64,000 nucleotides of DNA from Slackia sp. (GCA_020725885.1 DYEA01000014.1:1-64000); one strand, 5' to 3'; shown: positions 1 to 8,220, counted from the stretch's first letter. Translations and numbers: made by a program. Notes: generated by a model not told the origin, from the sequence alone.

Positions 1-32
1 GTCCCCTGCTCTACCAACTGAGCTACCTGGCC
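1..32 (-). tRNA. partial tRNA (5' half), probably tRNA-Lys
   Basis: Read on the minus strand, bases 32 to 1 form the acceptor 5' strand, the D arm and the 5' strand of an anticodon stem. The window edge cuts the gene just before the anticodon. The D arm and the anticodon-stem strand AGGGGAC match the complete tRNA-Lys(TTT) at 24455-24530, so tRNA-Lys (perhaps the CTT isoacceptor) is the best guess. The identity cannot be proven without the missing bases. Confidence 0.75.
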
Positions 33-47
33 GTGTCGCGCCATAGA

Positions 48-76
48 ACTATAGAGAACGCGCCGCGCGCTTTCAA
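48..76 (-). promoter_or_regulatory. sigma-70-type promoter of the edge tRNA
   Basis: On the minus strand TTGAAA (76-71) is followed by a 17-base spacer and TATAGT (53-48). This predicts a start near base 41, about nine bases before the mature tRNA 5' end at 32. The -35 box lies in the loop of the hairpin at 59-86. Confidence 0.7.
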
Positions 77-86
77 GAGCGGCGCG
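59..86 (-). terminator. hairpin downstream of the M20 peptidase gene
   Basis: Arms CGCGCCGC (59-66) and GCGGCGCG (79-86) form an 8-bp GC stem with a 12-base loop. It follows the stop of the minus-strand peptidase gene at 113. The trailing minus-strand sequence is TTCTCTATAG, not a clean U tract, so termination may be partial. Confidence 0.45.
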
Positions 87-112
87 CCACGCTGCCCGCT
101 TGGCGCCTGCGC

Positions 113-1465
113 TCAGCCGCGCGCCCTGCCCAATTCGGCCAGCAGCAGCGCCTCGGCGAGCGTCGCGCGCTCGAGCTCGGCGGCATCGACGCTCTCGTTG
201 GGCGCGTGGATGGCGCACGAGCCGTCCTCCGGGCCCCACAGCACGATCTCGGCATTCGGCAGCGCTTCGGCGAACGCGCTCACGAGCGGGATCGAGCCGC
301 CCGATCCGAGCGAGACCGGCGCGCGGCCGTACGCGGCTTGGAGCGCGGCCCTCGCCTTCTCGTACACCGGGCCGCTCTCGTCCGCGGCGAAGCCCTTGCC
401 CGTAGCGCCCGGCACAACACGCACCTTCGCGTTCCACGGCACGGCGCGCTCGAGGTGCTCGGCAAGCAGGCGCTGCGCGTCGGCCGGGTCGACGCCAGGC
501 GGCACGCGGAGGCTCACGCGGGCCCGCGCCTCGTGCACGAGCGCGTTGCGCGAGCCGGCGACCGGCGGGGCGTCGATGCCGATCACGTTCACGGACGGCC
601 GCGTCCAGAGCCGCTCGCCGAGCGTGCCGCGGCCGATGAGCGGCACGCCGTCGAGCACGCCGGCTTCGCGCCGCATGCCATCGACGTCCGGCTCGAGCCC
701 ATGCCACGGGCCGCCGTCGAGCCCTGCGACAGCGACCGCGCCGTCGTCGTCGAGCAGCGTGTCGAGCGCGCGGATCAGCGCCATGAGCGCGTCCGGGAAC
801 GGCCCGCCGTAGGTGCCGGAGTGCACGGGGCCGGCGAGCGTGCGGACTTCGATCACGCAGTCGGTGACGCCGCGAAGCGACGTGGTGAGCGTCGGCTCGC
901 CGGTCCGCCAGTTGCCCATGTCGCCCACGATGACGACGTCCGCGGCGTAGAGGTCGGCGTGCGCGAGCACGTGCTCTTCGAGCCCGCTGCGGCCGGTCTC
1001 CTCCTCGCCTTCGACGAGCACCTTCACGCCGACGCCCAGCTCGCCCGCGAGCGCCGCGAGCGCCGTGGCGTGCATCACGATGCCGGCCTTGTTGTCGGCG
1101 GCGCCGCGGCCGTACAGCCGCCCGTCACGCTCCGTAAGCTCGAACGGCGGCGAGAGCCACGCGTCCGCATCGCCTTCCGGCTGCACGTCGTAGTGGGCGT
1201 ACAGGAGGGCCGTCGGCGCCCCAGCAGGGCCCGGGATCTCCCCGAACACCGCAGGCGGCGCGTCCGGGATCTCGAGGAAGCGCACGGAGCACCCGGCCCG
1301 CTCGAGCACGGCGGCCGTCGCCTCTGCGGCTTCGAGCACCGGCGCTCGGTCGTAGCCGGGAAAGGCGATCGAGGGGATCGCGACGAGACGCCGCAAGTCC
1401 TCGACCGCTTGCGGCATCAGCGCCCGCACGCGCTCGCGCAGCCGCGCGACGCCGCTCTCACGCAT
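113..1465 (-). CDS. M20 family metallopeptidase (dipeptidase)
   Basis: Zinc-dependent exopeptidase of the M20/ArgE-DapE-CPG2 family; it probably cleaves cytosolic dipeptides, but the exact substrate is not readable. At 450 residues the length fits M20 dipeptidases. Visible motifs are the first metal-site block around H91-Y-D93, the bridging aspartate D124 in GAADNKAG, and the acidic block EGEEETG at 152-158 that carries the general base and a metal ligand. A dimerisation (lid) domain is expected at about 200-310. Its start overlaps the end of the tautomerase gene by 8 bases, so the two are probably co-transcribed. It is followed by a hairpin and a tRNA. ArgE/DapE-type deacylase activity is less likely given the dipeptidase-like length. 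Confidence 0.88.
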   Translation of the reverse strand: MRESGVARLRERVRALMPQAVEDLRRLVAIPSIAFPGYDRAPVLEAAEATAAVLERAGCSVRFLEIPDAPPAVFGEIPGPAGAPTALLYAHYDVQPEGDADAWLSPPFELTERDGRLYGRGAADNKAGIVMHATALAALAGELGVGVKVLVEGEEETGRSGLEEHVLAHADLYAADVVIVGDMGNWRTGEPTLTTSLRGVTDCVIEVRTLAGPVHSGTYGGPFPDALMALIRALDTLLDDDGAVAVAGLDGGPWHGLEPDVDGMRREAGVLDGVPLIGRGTLGERLWTRPSVNVIGIDAPPVAGSRNALVHEARARVSLRVPPGVDPADAQRLLAEHLERAVPWNAKVRVVPGATGKGFAADESGPVYEKARAALQAAYGRAPVSLGSGGSIPLVSAFAEALPNAEIVLWGPEDGSCAIHAPNESVDAAELERATLAEALLLAELGRARG

Positions 1466-1643
1466 CGCAGCCGAGCTTCCCGCCGTCGCCGTAGTCGTGC
1501 CGCGCCATGTCGTGGATGACGATGTGCACCGCCTCCGGCTTCGTGTCGACGGTCTCGACGATGGCTTCCGTCACGCGTTTGACGAGCTCCCGCTTCTGCT
1601 CGACGGTGCGCCCTTCGTACATGTGGATGTGGACGATCGGCAT
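1458..1643 (-). CDS. 4-oxalocrotonate tautomerase-family protein
   Basis: A 61-residue protein of the tautomerase superfamily. It begins MPIVHIHMYEGR, so processing would leave the catalytic Pro-1 at the amino terminus; the remainder (RTVEQKRELVKRVTEAI) is the typical first helix. These enzymes move protons between keto and enol forms using Pro-1 as general base. The length is that of the classical hexameric 4-OT subunit. The natural substrate cannot be deduced, and no aromatic meta-cleavage genes are nearby. It overlaps the M20 gene by 8 bases and lies 10 bases after the TipAS gene, suggesting one transcript. Confidence 0.85.
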   Translation of the reverse strand: MPIVHIHMYEGRTVEQKRELVKRVTEAIVETVDTKPEAVHIVIHDMARHDYGDGGKLGCDA

Positions 1644-1653
1644 CGCTACCTCC

Positions 1654-2079
1654 TTACGCCAGACGCCCCGAGTGTACCGCAGCGACGATGGCGTCGCGGA
1701 AGTACGCGGCGAGCCCCGGGCGGACGCTTTCGTAGTTGCGGGCGAACCGCGGGTCTGCCACGTACATCTCCGCCAGCCCGAGCGCGATCTCGGGCGTCAT
1801 CGTGTAGAAGTTGCGGTCGATCTGCTCCCACCACAGCCGTACAGCACGCGCCGCCTCCTCGCTGTCGGCCGGCTCGCCAGCGTCGAACGCGGCCGCCAGC
1901 GCTTCGACGGCCGCAGCGCCCTCCGCCTTGATGCGCTCCCAGTCCTCTTTCGTGTAGCGCGCGGTGCGGCGCGCCGATTCCCGATACGCGTCGGTGTCGC
2001 CCCAGCGCCGCCTGACCTCGTCTTCGTGCTCCGACGGGTCGAACCCGTCGAACACTTCCAGCATCTCCTCCGCGTCCAT
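1654..2079 (-). CDS. stand-alone TipAS-domain protein
   Basis: About 141 residues resembling the C-terminal drug-recognition (TipAS) domain of the MerR-family regulator TipA. Family-like segments are the opening MDAEEMLEVFDGFD, RWGDTDAYRES, RYTKEDWERIKAEG and the C-terminal YVADPRFARNYE. TipAS is an all-helical fold that binds thiopeptide antibiotics. No winged-helix DNA-binding domain is encoded in front of it. ATG at 2079 was chosen because GGAAGG sits about 8 bases upstream and the family consensus starts there; an upstream start at 2139 is possible but adds non-conserved sequence. It could sequester a ligand or act with a separate partner. Confidence 0.8.
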   Translation of the reverse strand: MDAEEMLEVFDGFDPSEHEDEVRRRWGDTDAYRESARRTARYTKEDWERIKAEGAAAVEALAAAFDAGEPADSEEAARAVRLWWEQIDRNFYTMTPEIALGLAEMYVADPRFARNYESVRPGLAAYFRDAIVAAVHSGRLA

Positions 2080-2199
2080 CGCCTTACCTTCCGTCTGGCC
2101 TGCCAGCGAAGCGTACACCTTCGCGCGACACGACGACACGGCGGCACTCCGCCGAGCGCCGTCCGCCTCGTTGCGCTAGATTGTTATAGGGAGGCCGAG

Positions 2200-2604
2200 A
2201 TGGACGACAGATTCGCGTGGGACGTTTCGCTCGAGACCGGCGTCGAGGCGGTCGACGCGCAGCACAAGCGGCTGTTCGCCCTGGCCCGCAACCTGAGCAC
2301 GTGCTCGCTCGACGAGAGCTGCGACGAGGACACGGTGACGGACGCGGTCTACGCGCTCACCGAATACGTCACCGAGCACTTCGCCGACGAAGAGGCGCTG
2401 ATGCGCGAGCGCTCGTACCCCGGCCTTGGGCCGCACAAGAGCCGCCACGAGCAGCTCGCCGCGGACACGATGCGCTTCGTCGCCCGCTTCTTCAACGGCG
2501 AGCGCGTCGCGGCCGAGGAGCTCGCCGGATTCCTCGTCGAGTGGCTCGCCACCCACATCGAGCGCGACGACAAGGCGCTTGCGGACTGGCTGCGCAGCGC
2601 GTAA
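2200..2604 (+). CDS. bacteriohemerythrin
   Basis: A single-domain 134-residue hemerythrin. Di-iron ligands are all visible: H22 (DAQHKRLF), H60 and E64 (TEHFADEE), H79 and H83 (PHKSRH), H119 and D124 (THIERDD). The family binds O2 reversibly and is used for oxygen sensing, delivery or detoxification. In an apparent anaerobe, scavenging oxygen near oxygen-sensitive enzymes is a reasonable role (inference). The start at ATG 2200 follows GGGAGG. It is divergent from the TipAS gene and convergent with the 2-oxoacid oxidoreductase operon, ending 3 bases before it. Confidence 0.93.
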   Translation: MDDRFAWDVSLETGVEAVDAQHKRLFALARNLSTCSLDESCDEDTVTDAVYALTEYVTEHFADEEALMRERSYPGLGPHKSRHEQLAADTMRFVARFFNGERVAAEELAGFLVEWLATHIERDDKALADWLRSA

Positions 2605-2607
2605 GCG

Positions 2608-3513
2608 TCAGCGGCCGCGCTCGTGCCGCTCGAGCGCCTCTACCCAACGCTCGTCGACCCACGCCTGGATCGCCGCGCGCGCCTCGGCGTCCAGCCCCTT
2701 GAAGCGGGACTGCGCGTCCAGGCACGCGTCCACGGGCTCGAGGGGCCGGCCCGCTTTGGCGAGCGCAGCGCTGCGGCCGGTCAGGCGGAACGCCCCGCGC
2801 TCGACCTCGTACAGGATCGCGAGCCCGCACTCGACGGCCATCTTGCCGAGCCGCACTGAAAGCGCAGGGTCGAAGCCCCAGCCGCTCGGACACGGCGTGT
2901 GCATGTGGAGGTAGCGCAGGCCGCGCATCTGCCGCGCTTTCGCGACCTTGTCGTACACGTCGGTCGGGAAGGCCGCGCTCGTGACCGCCACGTACGGCAC
3001 GCGGTGCGCCTCCATGATGCGCGGCACGTCTTTGGGGTTCTCGCGCTTGCCGCGCCAGGTCGTGGTCGTCCGGGCTCCGGCTGGGGTCGAGCCGGAGCGC
3101 TGCGTGCCGGTGTTCATGTACGCCTCGTTGTCGTAGCAGAGGTAGATGAGATCGTCGTTGCGCTCCGCCGCGCCCGACAGGGCCTGGATGCCGATGTCGG
3201 CCGTGCCGCCGTCGCCAGCCATCGCCAGCACCGTGAGCTCCTCGCTCCGGCCGGTGGCGCGCAGGCCGGCCGAGATGCCCGCCGCGACCGCCGCGGTGGA
3301 GGGGAACGCGCAGTTCACCCACGGCATCTGGACAGAGGTCACCGGATACATGCCGCCGAGCACCGTCAGGCAGCTCGCCGGCACCGTCATCACCGCACGC
3401 CCTTCGAGCGCCTTCAGGATCGCCCGCAGGCCGATGCCGAGCCCGCAGCCGGCGCATGCCCGGTTTCCCGGCAGCACCTGCTCCTCGACGGGAAGGTCCG
3501 TGATCCGCGTCAT
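2608..3513 (-). CDS. 2-oxoacid:ferredoxin oxidoreductase, beta subunit (TPP-binding)
   Basis: A 301-residue TPP-binding subunit of the pyruvate/2-oxoacid:ferredoxin oxidoreductase family. It carries the N-terminal cysteine block NRACAGCGLG, the TPP/Mg site AMAGDGGTADIG and a later NEAYMNTG segment typical of PorB. It binds TPP and an iron-sulfur cluster and decarboxylates a 2-oxoacid while making an acyl-CoA. The start at 3513 was chosen because GAGGAGG precedes it and its ATG overlaps the alpha-subunit stop (ATGA). It is last in the gamma-delta-alpha-beta order. The substrate (pyruvate, 2-oxoisovalerate or an aryl oxoacid) cannot be settled from sequence alone. Confidence 0.9.
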   Translation of the reverse strand: MTRITDLPVEEQVLPGNRACAGCGLGIGLRAILKALEGRAVMTVPASCLTVLGGMYPVTSVQMPWVNCAFPSTAAVAAGISAGLRATGRSEELTVLAMAGDGGTADIGIQALSGAAERNDDLIYLCYDNEAYMNTGTQRSGSTPAGARTTTTWRGKRENPKDVPRIMEAHRVPYVAVTSAAFPTDVYDKVAKARQMRGLRYLHMHTPCPSGWGFDPALSVRLGKMAVECGLAILYEVERGAFRLTGRSAALAKAGRPLEPVDACLDAQSRFKGLDAEARAAIQAWVDERWVEALERHERGR

Positions 3514-4730
3514 CGCGCCTCCTCGCGAGCCATGCGGCCGATCCACGCCAGCGGACGCTCCACTGCGCCGGCGCGTGCGTCTGCAAGCGCGGCGCGCGCG
3601 GCCTCAGCGAGGGCTTCGGGTGTGACGTCACGGCCCCCGAGGCCGCAGACGGCGCCGTAGACCGCCGGCGCGTCGGGCGTCCCGTAGAGCGCCGCGCGCA
3701 GATCCGTCGCGATCGGCCCCGCGTACCCGTACGACAGCGCCTTGTCGAGCACGAGGGCAGCCCGGACGCCGCGCAGCCGCTCGCGCACCGCGGCCGCTGG
3801 GAACGGCCGGCAGCACCGGATGCCGAGCACGCCGACGGGAAGGCCTTCTTCCCTGAGCAGGTCCGCCACGAGCGTCGACTGCGTGACGAGCGAGCCTGCC
3901 GCGACGAGCGCGATCTCCGCGTCGTCAAGACGGTGCTCTGCCACCAAGCCGCACCCGGGGCGGCCCGTCGCACGCGCCCACGCCTCGCCGACCTCCGGCA
4001 CGGCTTCAAGCGCCTCGAGCAGCGCCTCGTGATGCGCGGCGCGAAGCTCCAGGTACGCGCCTCGGAGCACCCCGTCCGCGTCGCGACGCGGGTCGGCCAT
4101 CACCACCGGTCCGATGTTGCGCGGGTCGGCCGGATCCACGATCTGCAGGGGCTGCGGCCGCGGCGGCAGGAAGGCATCGACGGCGGCCGCATCCGGCACC
4201 TCGACCGGCATCGCGGTGTGCGAGAGCAGGAAGCCGTCGTAGCACACCATGACCGGGACGTTCAGACGCTCGGCGATCCGGTATCCCTGCACGACCGTGT
4301 CGAGGACCTCCTGGTTGTCGCGGCAGTACAGCTGCACCCAGCCGGCGTCGCGCACGCTCATCGAGTCCTGCTGGTCGTTCAGCACGTTCCAGGGCGCCGC
4401 GAGCGAGCGGTTGGCGACGCACATCACGAGCGGCAGCCGGGCGCCGGCTGCCCACCAGATCTGCTCGGTCATGTACGCCAGGCCGTTCGACGACGTCGCC
4501 GTGAAGGCCCGCGCCCCGGCCGTGGCTGCGCCGATGCACACCGACATCGCCGAGTGCTCGGATTCCACCGCGATGAGCTCGGCTGGCATCTCGCCGGACT
4601 CGACCCATGCAGAGAGCGTCTCGACCACGGGGGACTGCGGCGTGATCGGATAGGCCGCGACCACTTGCACGCGCGCGAGACGCGCGCCCCACGCCGCGGC
4701 CTCGTTGCCGGTGATGATCCGCACCGTCAT
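3510..4730 (-). CDS. 2-oxoacid:ferredoxin oxidoreductase, alpha subunit
   Basis: A 406-residue alpha subunit. The amino end MTVRIITGNEAAAWGA leads into AYPITPQSPVVE, the signature of the pyrimidine-binding domain of PorA/VorB-type enzymes, followed by SEHSAMSVCIGA and TSSNGLAYM. The C-terminal half, with RCCRPFPA and LDKALSYGYAGP, matches the transketolase C-terminal-like domain. The start at 4730 overlaps the delta-subunit stop by four bases (ATGA). Together the subunits couple 2-oxoacid oxidation to ferredoxin reduction in the cytoplasm. The upstream acyl-CoA synthetase suggests amino-acid or aromatic-acid metabolism rather than only central pyruvate oxidation (inference). Confidence 0.9.
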   Translation of the reverse strand: MTVRIITGNEAAAWGARLARVQVVAAYPITPQSPVVETLSAWVESGEMPAELIAVESEHSAMSVCIGAATAGARAFTATSSNGLAYMTEQIWWAAGARLPLVMCVANRSLAAPWNVLNDQQDSMSVRDAGWVQLYCRDNQEVLDTVVQGYRIAERLNVPVMVCYDGFLLSHTAMPVEVPDAAAVDAFLPPRPQPLQIVDPADPRNIGPVVMADPRRDADGVLRGAYLELRAAHHEALLEALEAVPEVGEAWARATGRPGCGLVAEHRLDDAEIALVAAGSLVTQSTLVADLLREEGLPVGVLGIRCCRPFPAAAVRERLRGVRAALVLDKALSYGYAGPIATDLRAALYGTPDAPAVYGAVCGLGGRDVTPEALAEAARAALADARAGAVERPLAWIGRMAREEAR

Positions 4731-5041
4731 CGCGTCCCGCCTTCCGCCGCCTCGCACACGCCGTGCTCGGCTTCCGGAACCATCGCGATGGCGTGCGCCG
4801 GGCACACGTCCGCGCAGATCCCGCACCCCTTGCAGAACTCCAGGTCGACGGCGGGCGGTGCGCCCTGCTCGATGCACGCATCGGGACAGTGCGCCCAGCA
4901 GATCTGGCAGGTGACGCGGTCCTGCGTCGCTGCGATGCACGCGCTCGCGTCCACGACCGGGCGGGCGCTGCGCCAGTCGCCGGTCCGGCCCGCCTCGCCG
5001 CGGGCGGGCTTCGACATCGCGATCAGATCGGATGCGTCCAT
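4727..5041 (-). CDS. 2-oxoacid:ferredoxin oxidoreductase, delta (ferredoxin-like) subunit
   Basis: A 104-residue iron-sulfur subunit expected to hold two 4Fe-4S clusters. The second motif is canonical: C70, C73, C76 and C80 (CKGCGICADVCP). The first is incomplete: C45, C48 and C52 (CQICWAHCP) are present, but the position of the usual leading cysteine is R42; C35 or C56 could compensate. It starts at ATG 5041 and overlaps the alpha subunit by four bases. It passes electrons from the catalytic heterodimer to free ferredoxin. Confidence 0.87.
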   Translation of the reverse strand: MDASDLIAMSKPARGEAGRTGDWRSARPVVDASACIAATQDRVTCQICWAHCPDACIEQGAPPAVDLEFCKGCGICADVCPAHAIAMVPEAEHGVCEAAEGGTR

Positions 5042-5052
5042 GCTGCCTCGTC

Positions 5053-5607
5053 TCACTCTCGCACGCACTCGTACGCGATGCGCGCGGCTTCGATGTTGCG
5101 CTCGGCCGCCGAGCCCGAGAACGCGCCTGCGATCGCCTCGGCGATGGCCTCGAAGGTCACGAGACCCGTGGCTTTGGCGAACGCGCCGAGCACGGCGGTG
5201 TTGACGATCGGCTGGCCGCCGACCACCACGCCGGCCGCCTGCGCGGCCCCGGTGACGTCGGCACGCACGAGGCGGGCGCCTTCGGGAAGCGGCACCGCGA
5301 ACTCCGCGTCGACGGTGTTCACGATGACGGTCCCACCGGGTTTCAGGCCCGCCGCGACGTCCACCGCCGAGGTGAGCGAGTCGTCGAGCACCACCACCAC
5401 GTCCGGCGTCGTCACCTGCGAGAGCACGCGGATCGGCTCGTCCGCCATGCGCGTCGAGGCGGTCACCGGCGCGCCGCGGCGCTCGGCTCCGAACGAGGGC
5501 GCCGCAGTCACGCTCTCCCAACCGCTCAGGTACGCCGCCTGCGCGAGGACCTTCGCGGCCGTCACGGCACCTTGCCCGCCGCGGCCGTGCCAGCGCACCT
5601 CGACCAT
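5053..5607 (-). CDS. 2-oxoacid:ferredoxin oxidoreductase, gamma subunit
   Basis: A 184-residue gamma subunit. The start MVEVRWHGRGGQGAVTA is the hallmark of the family, followed by SFGAERRGAPV, which helps bind CoA. ATG 5607 gives the canonical N terminus. A GTG at 5619 would add four residues, overlap the acyl-CoA synthetase stop (GTGA) and sit behind GAGGGG, so it is a credible alternative start. It is first of the four oxidoreductase subunits in transcription order and follows the acyl-CoA synthetase directly, indicating one operon. Confidence 0.9.
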   Translation of the reverse strand: MVEVRWHGRGGQGAVTAAKVLAQAAYLSGWESVTAAPSFGAERRGAPVTASTRMADEPIRVLSQVTTPDVVVVLDDSLTSAVDVAAGLKPGGTVIVNTVDAEFAVPLPEGARLVRADVTGAAQAAGVVVGGQPIVNTAVLGAFAKATGLVTFEAIAEAIAGAFSGSAAERNIEAARIAYECVRE

Positions 5608-5615
5608 GCCGCCCG

Positions 5616-7316
5616 TCACGTCTGCTGCCCCTCGCCGACCGCAGCGCTCGGGTCGTTCTCGCCCGCGAACACGCCGATGCGGATGCCGAGCATCTCCTTG
5701 GCCATCTCCCGCAACTTGTACTTCTGGATCTTGCCGGACGCCGTCATCGGGAACTCGTCCACGAAGAACACGTATTTCGGCGCCTTGTAGCGCGCGATGC
5801 GCGCTTTGGCGTACTCCTGGACGTCCTCTTCGGTGATGTCCGCGCCCGGCGCTTTCTTGATGAACGCGCCGACCACCTCGCCGTACTTCGCGTCCGGCAC
5901 GCCCACCACCTGCACGTCCTGCACGCCGGGCATCGTGTAGAGGAACTCCTCGATCTCGCGCGGGTAGATGTTCTCGCCGCCGCGGATGATCATGTCCTTG
6001 ATGCGGCCGGTGATCCGGTAGTAGCCCTCCTCGTCCACCGTCCCGAGGTCGCCGGAGTGCAGCCACCCGTCGGCGTCGATGGCCGCGGCCGTGGCCTCGG
6101 GCATCTTGTAGTAGCCCTTCATCACGTTGTAGCCGCGGCAGCACAGCTCGCCCGGCACGCCCGGCGGGCACTCCTCGCCCGTCTCCGGGTCGACGACCTT
6201 GACCTCGATCTCCGGCAGCGCCCGCCCTACCGTCTCGACGCGCCGCTCGATGGGGTCGTCCGTCGAGGTCTGCGTGAAGACGGGCGACGCTTCAGTCAGC
6301 CCGTACGCGATGGTGATCTCCGGGCAGTGCATGCGTTCCATGACCTGCTTCATGGTCTCGATCGGGCAGGGCGAGCCCGCCATGATGCCCGTGCGCAGGC
6401 TCGACAGGTCGAACATGTCGAACATCGGGTGCGCCAGCTCGGCGATGAACATCGTCGGCACGCCGTAGACGGCCGTGCAACGCTCCTTCTGGATGGCCGC
6501 GAGCACCAGGAGCGGGTCGAAGCTTTCCACCATCACGAGCGTCCCGCCGTGCGTGAGCGTCGCGAGCACGCCCAGCACCAGCCCGAAGCAGTGGAAAAGC
6601 GGCACCGGCAGGCAGAGCCGGTCGTTCTCCGTGAACTTCTGACGCTCGCCGATGAAGAAGCCGTTGTTGAGGATGTTGCGATGGGTGAGCATGACGCCCT
6701 TCGGGAACCCCGTGGTCCCCGAGGTGTACTGCATGTTGATGACGTCCGTGTTCTCGGTCGACGCAATCGCCGCGCGAAGGGCCGCGTCGTCACCGTGCTC
6801 GCCCAAGAGCAGCAGCTCGGGCATCGAGTAGAAGCCGCGGTGCTTCTCCGGCCCCAGGTAGATGAGCGACTTGAGCATCGGGAACTCGGCGCTTTGCAGC
6901 CGCCCGCGCTCGTGCGTGCGCGACTCCGGCACGAGGTCGCGGATGATCTGCACGTAGTCGACGTCGCGGAAGGCGTCGATGATCGCGAGCGCCTTCATGT
7001 CGCTTTGCTTGATGACGTACGCCAACTCGTGCGACTTGTAGACCGGGTTCACCGTGACGAGCACCGCGCCGATCTTGGCGGTGGCGAACAGGAACGTCAG
7101 CCAGTCGGGCACGTTGCGCGCCCAGATGCCGACGTGGTCGCCCTTGCCGATGCCGATGGCGAGGAGTCCCTTCGCGAGCGCGTCCACGCGCTCGTTGAAC
7201 GCGGCGTAGCTCCAGCGAAGGTCGCGGTCCGGGTAGACGATGAAGTCCGCGTCGCCGCGCTCGGCGACCTTGCCCTCGAAGTACGCGCCGATCGTGAGCT
7301 CGGTGTGCAGCGCCAT
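5616..7316 (-). CDS. AMP-dependent acyl-CoA synthetase
   Basis: A 566-residue adenylate-forming enzyme that activates a carboxylic acid to its CoA thioester through an acyl-AMP. Visible signatures are the P-loop [11 protein letters not shown] at about 201-211, [18 protein letters not shown], the hinge [16 protein letters not shown] and the C-terminal catalytic lysine motif SGKIQK. The length matches medium- to long-chain fatty-acid or aryl acid ligases. The start follows AAGGGGG. It lies between a cupin regulator and the oxidoreductase genes on one strand with gaps of 8 to 12 bases, so both enzymes may act on the same acid family (inference). The substrate is unknown. Confidence 0.9.
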   Translation of the reverse strand: MALHTELTIGAYFEGKVAERGDADFIVYPDRDLRWSYAAFNERVDALAKGLLAIGIGKGDHVGIWARNVPDWLTFLFATAKIGAVLVTVNPVYKSHELAYVIKQSDMKALAIIDAFRDVDYVQIIRDLVPESRTHERGRLQSAEFPMLKSLIYLGPEKHRGFYSMPELLLLGEHGDDAALRAAIASTENTDVINMQYTSGTTGFPKGVMLTHRNILNNGFFIGERQKFTENDRLCLPVPLFHCFGLVLGVLATLTHGGTLVMVESFDPLLVLAAIQKERCTAVYGVPTMFIAELAHPMFDMFDLSSLRTGIMAGSPCPIETMKQVMERMHCPEITIAYGLTEASPVFTQTSTDDPIERRVETVGRALPEIEVKVVDPETGEECPPGVPGELCCRGYNVMKGYYKMPEATAAAIDADGWLHSGDLGTVDEEGYYRITGRIKDMIIRGGENIYPREIEEFLYTMPGVQDVQVVGVPDAKYGEVVGAFIKKAPGADITEEDVQEYAKARIARYKAPKYVFFVDEFPMTASGKIQKYKLREMAKEMLGIRIGVFAGENDPSAAVGEGQQT

Positions 7317-7328
7317 GTCCGCGCCCCC

Positions 7329-7904
7329 TTACAGCGGCGCGTACACGACGGCGAGGATGCGCGCGGGCGCGTCGCCTGCGGCCCTCACCTCGTGCGCGAC
7401 GATCGAGTCGTAGTAGATGCTGTCGCCCGGCCCGAGCCGGAAGACGTCCTTGCCGTACGCCACCTCGATCTCGCCTTCGAGCACGTAGATGAACTCCTCG
7501 CCCTCGTGCTGCGACGGCGCGTGCGTCGAAGCGCCGGCCGGGTTGACGTCGATCAGGAACGGCTCCATGTGCCGCGACGCCTTGCCTGCCGCGAGCGAGT
7601 AGAAGTCGAGCACGCCGGCATCGCTTGCGGTCTCGAGGCTCTTCAGGCGCGCGGTGCGCTTCGCGTCTTCGGCGCGGCAGACCACCGGGCCGACGTTCGT
7701 GTCGTCGTCGAGCAGCGTGCCGAGCCTGACGCCGAGCGCACGCGTGATCTTGATGAGCGGCGCGAGCGACGGGGCGAGCTCGCCCGATTCGAGCCGCTCG
7801 ACCACCGAGACGTCGCAGCCAGCGCGCTCTGCGAGCTCTTCGCGCGAAAGCCCGAGCGACTCGCGCACGGTGGCCATCTTCTTGCCGATGCGGTCCTCAG
7901 CCAT
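7329..7904 (-). CDS. XRE-family regulator with C-terminal cupin domain
   Basis: A 191-residue cytoplasmic regulator. Residues about 10-65 form a helix-turn-helix of the XRE/Cro type (SLGLSREELAERAGCDVSVVERLESGE). Residues about 115-185 form a cupin (HEGEEFIYVLEGEIEV, then GPGDSIYYDSIVAHEV). HTH-cupin proteins usually sense a small metabolite and control nearby genes. It is the first gene of the acyl-CoA synthetase and oxidoreductase operon, so autoregulated control of that pathway is likely (inference). A long inverted repeat at 7933-7971, just upstream of its start, is a candidate operator. Confidence 0.88.
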   Translation of the reverse strand: MAEDRIGKKMATVRESLGLSREELAERAGCDVSVVERLESGELAPSLAPLIKITRALGVRLGTLLDDDTNVGPVVCRAEDAKRTARLKSLETASDAGVLDFYSLAAGKASRHMEPFLIDVNPAGASTHAPSQHEGEEFIYVLEGEIEVAYGKDVFRLGPGDSIYYDSIVAHEVRAAGDAPARILAVVYAPL

Positions 7905-7932
7905 GTCACGCCCTCCGTCCCCGTGATACGCG

Positions 7933-7989
7933 GCATGCGACGCACGTGGGTTCCCATCGTGCGCCGCATGCGGTTTGGTGCATCATACG
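7933..7989 (-). promoter_or_regulatory. candidate promoter and operator of the HTH-cupin operon
   Basis: A -10-like TATGAT reads on the minus strand at 7989-7984. Directly downstream, 7933-7971 is a 39-base inverted repeat: left arm GCATGCGACGCACG, right arm CGTGCGCCGCATGC (one mismatch), with a central TGGG/CCCA pair. It lies between the predicted transcription start and the regulator's ATG at 7904. No convincing -35 was found. Confidence 0.45.
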
Positions 7990-8112
7990 ACAACGGAGAT
8001 GGATTGCGAGCATCAGCACGAGGATTCTCGGCAGCGCTCGCGGGCGGGCTCGCCCTGGTGAATGCAACAGGCCGAGCGGACCTTTCGTCGCACCCGGCCT
8101 GAAGACGGCGTC

Positions 8113-8189
8113 TGGCGGGATGTACGGGACTCGAACCCGCGACCTCTGGCTTGACAGGCCAGCGCTCTAACCGACTGAGCTAACACCCC
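8113..8189 (-). tRNA. tRNA-Asp (GTC)
   Basis: A full cloverleaf reads on the minus strand from 8189: acceptor GGGGTGT pairs with ACATCCC, and the anticodon loop CTGTCAA gives GTC. The T arm GGGTTCGAGTCCC is canonical. The 3' CCA is encoded at 8115-8113. Confidence 0.96.
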
Positions 8190-8220
8190 GTGCGCCCGCG
8201 CACGCGCGGACAGCGAACGG

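Noticed and set aside
6057-8102. 681-codon plus-strand open frame
   Set aside because: Antisense to the acyl-CoA synthetase and HTH-cupin genes; no domain is recognisable.
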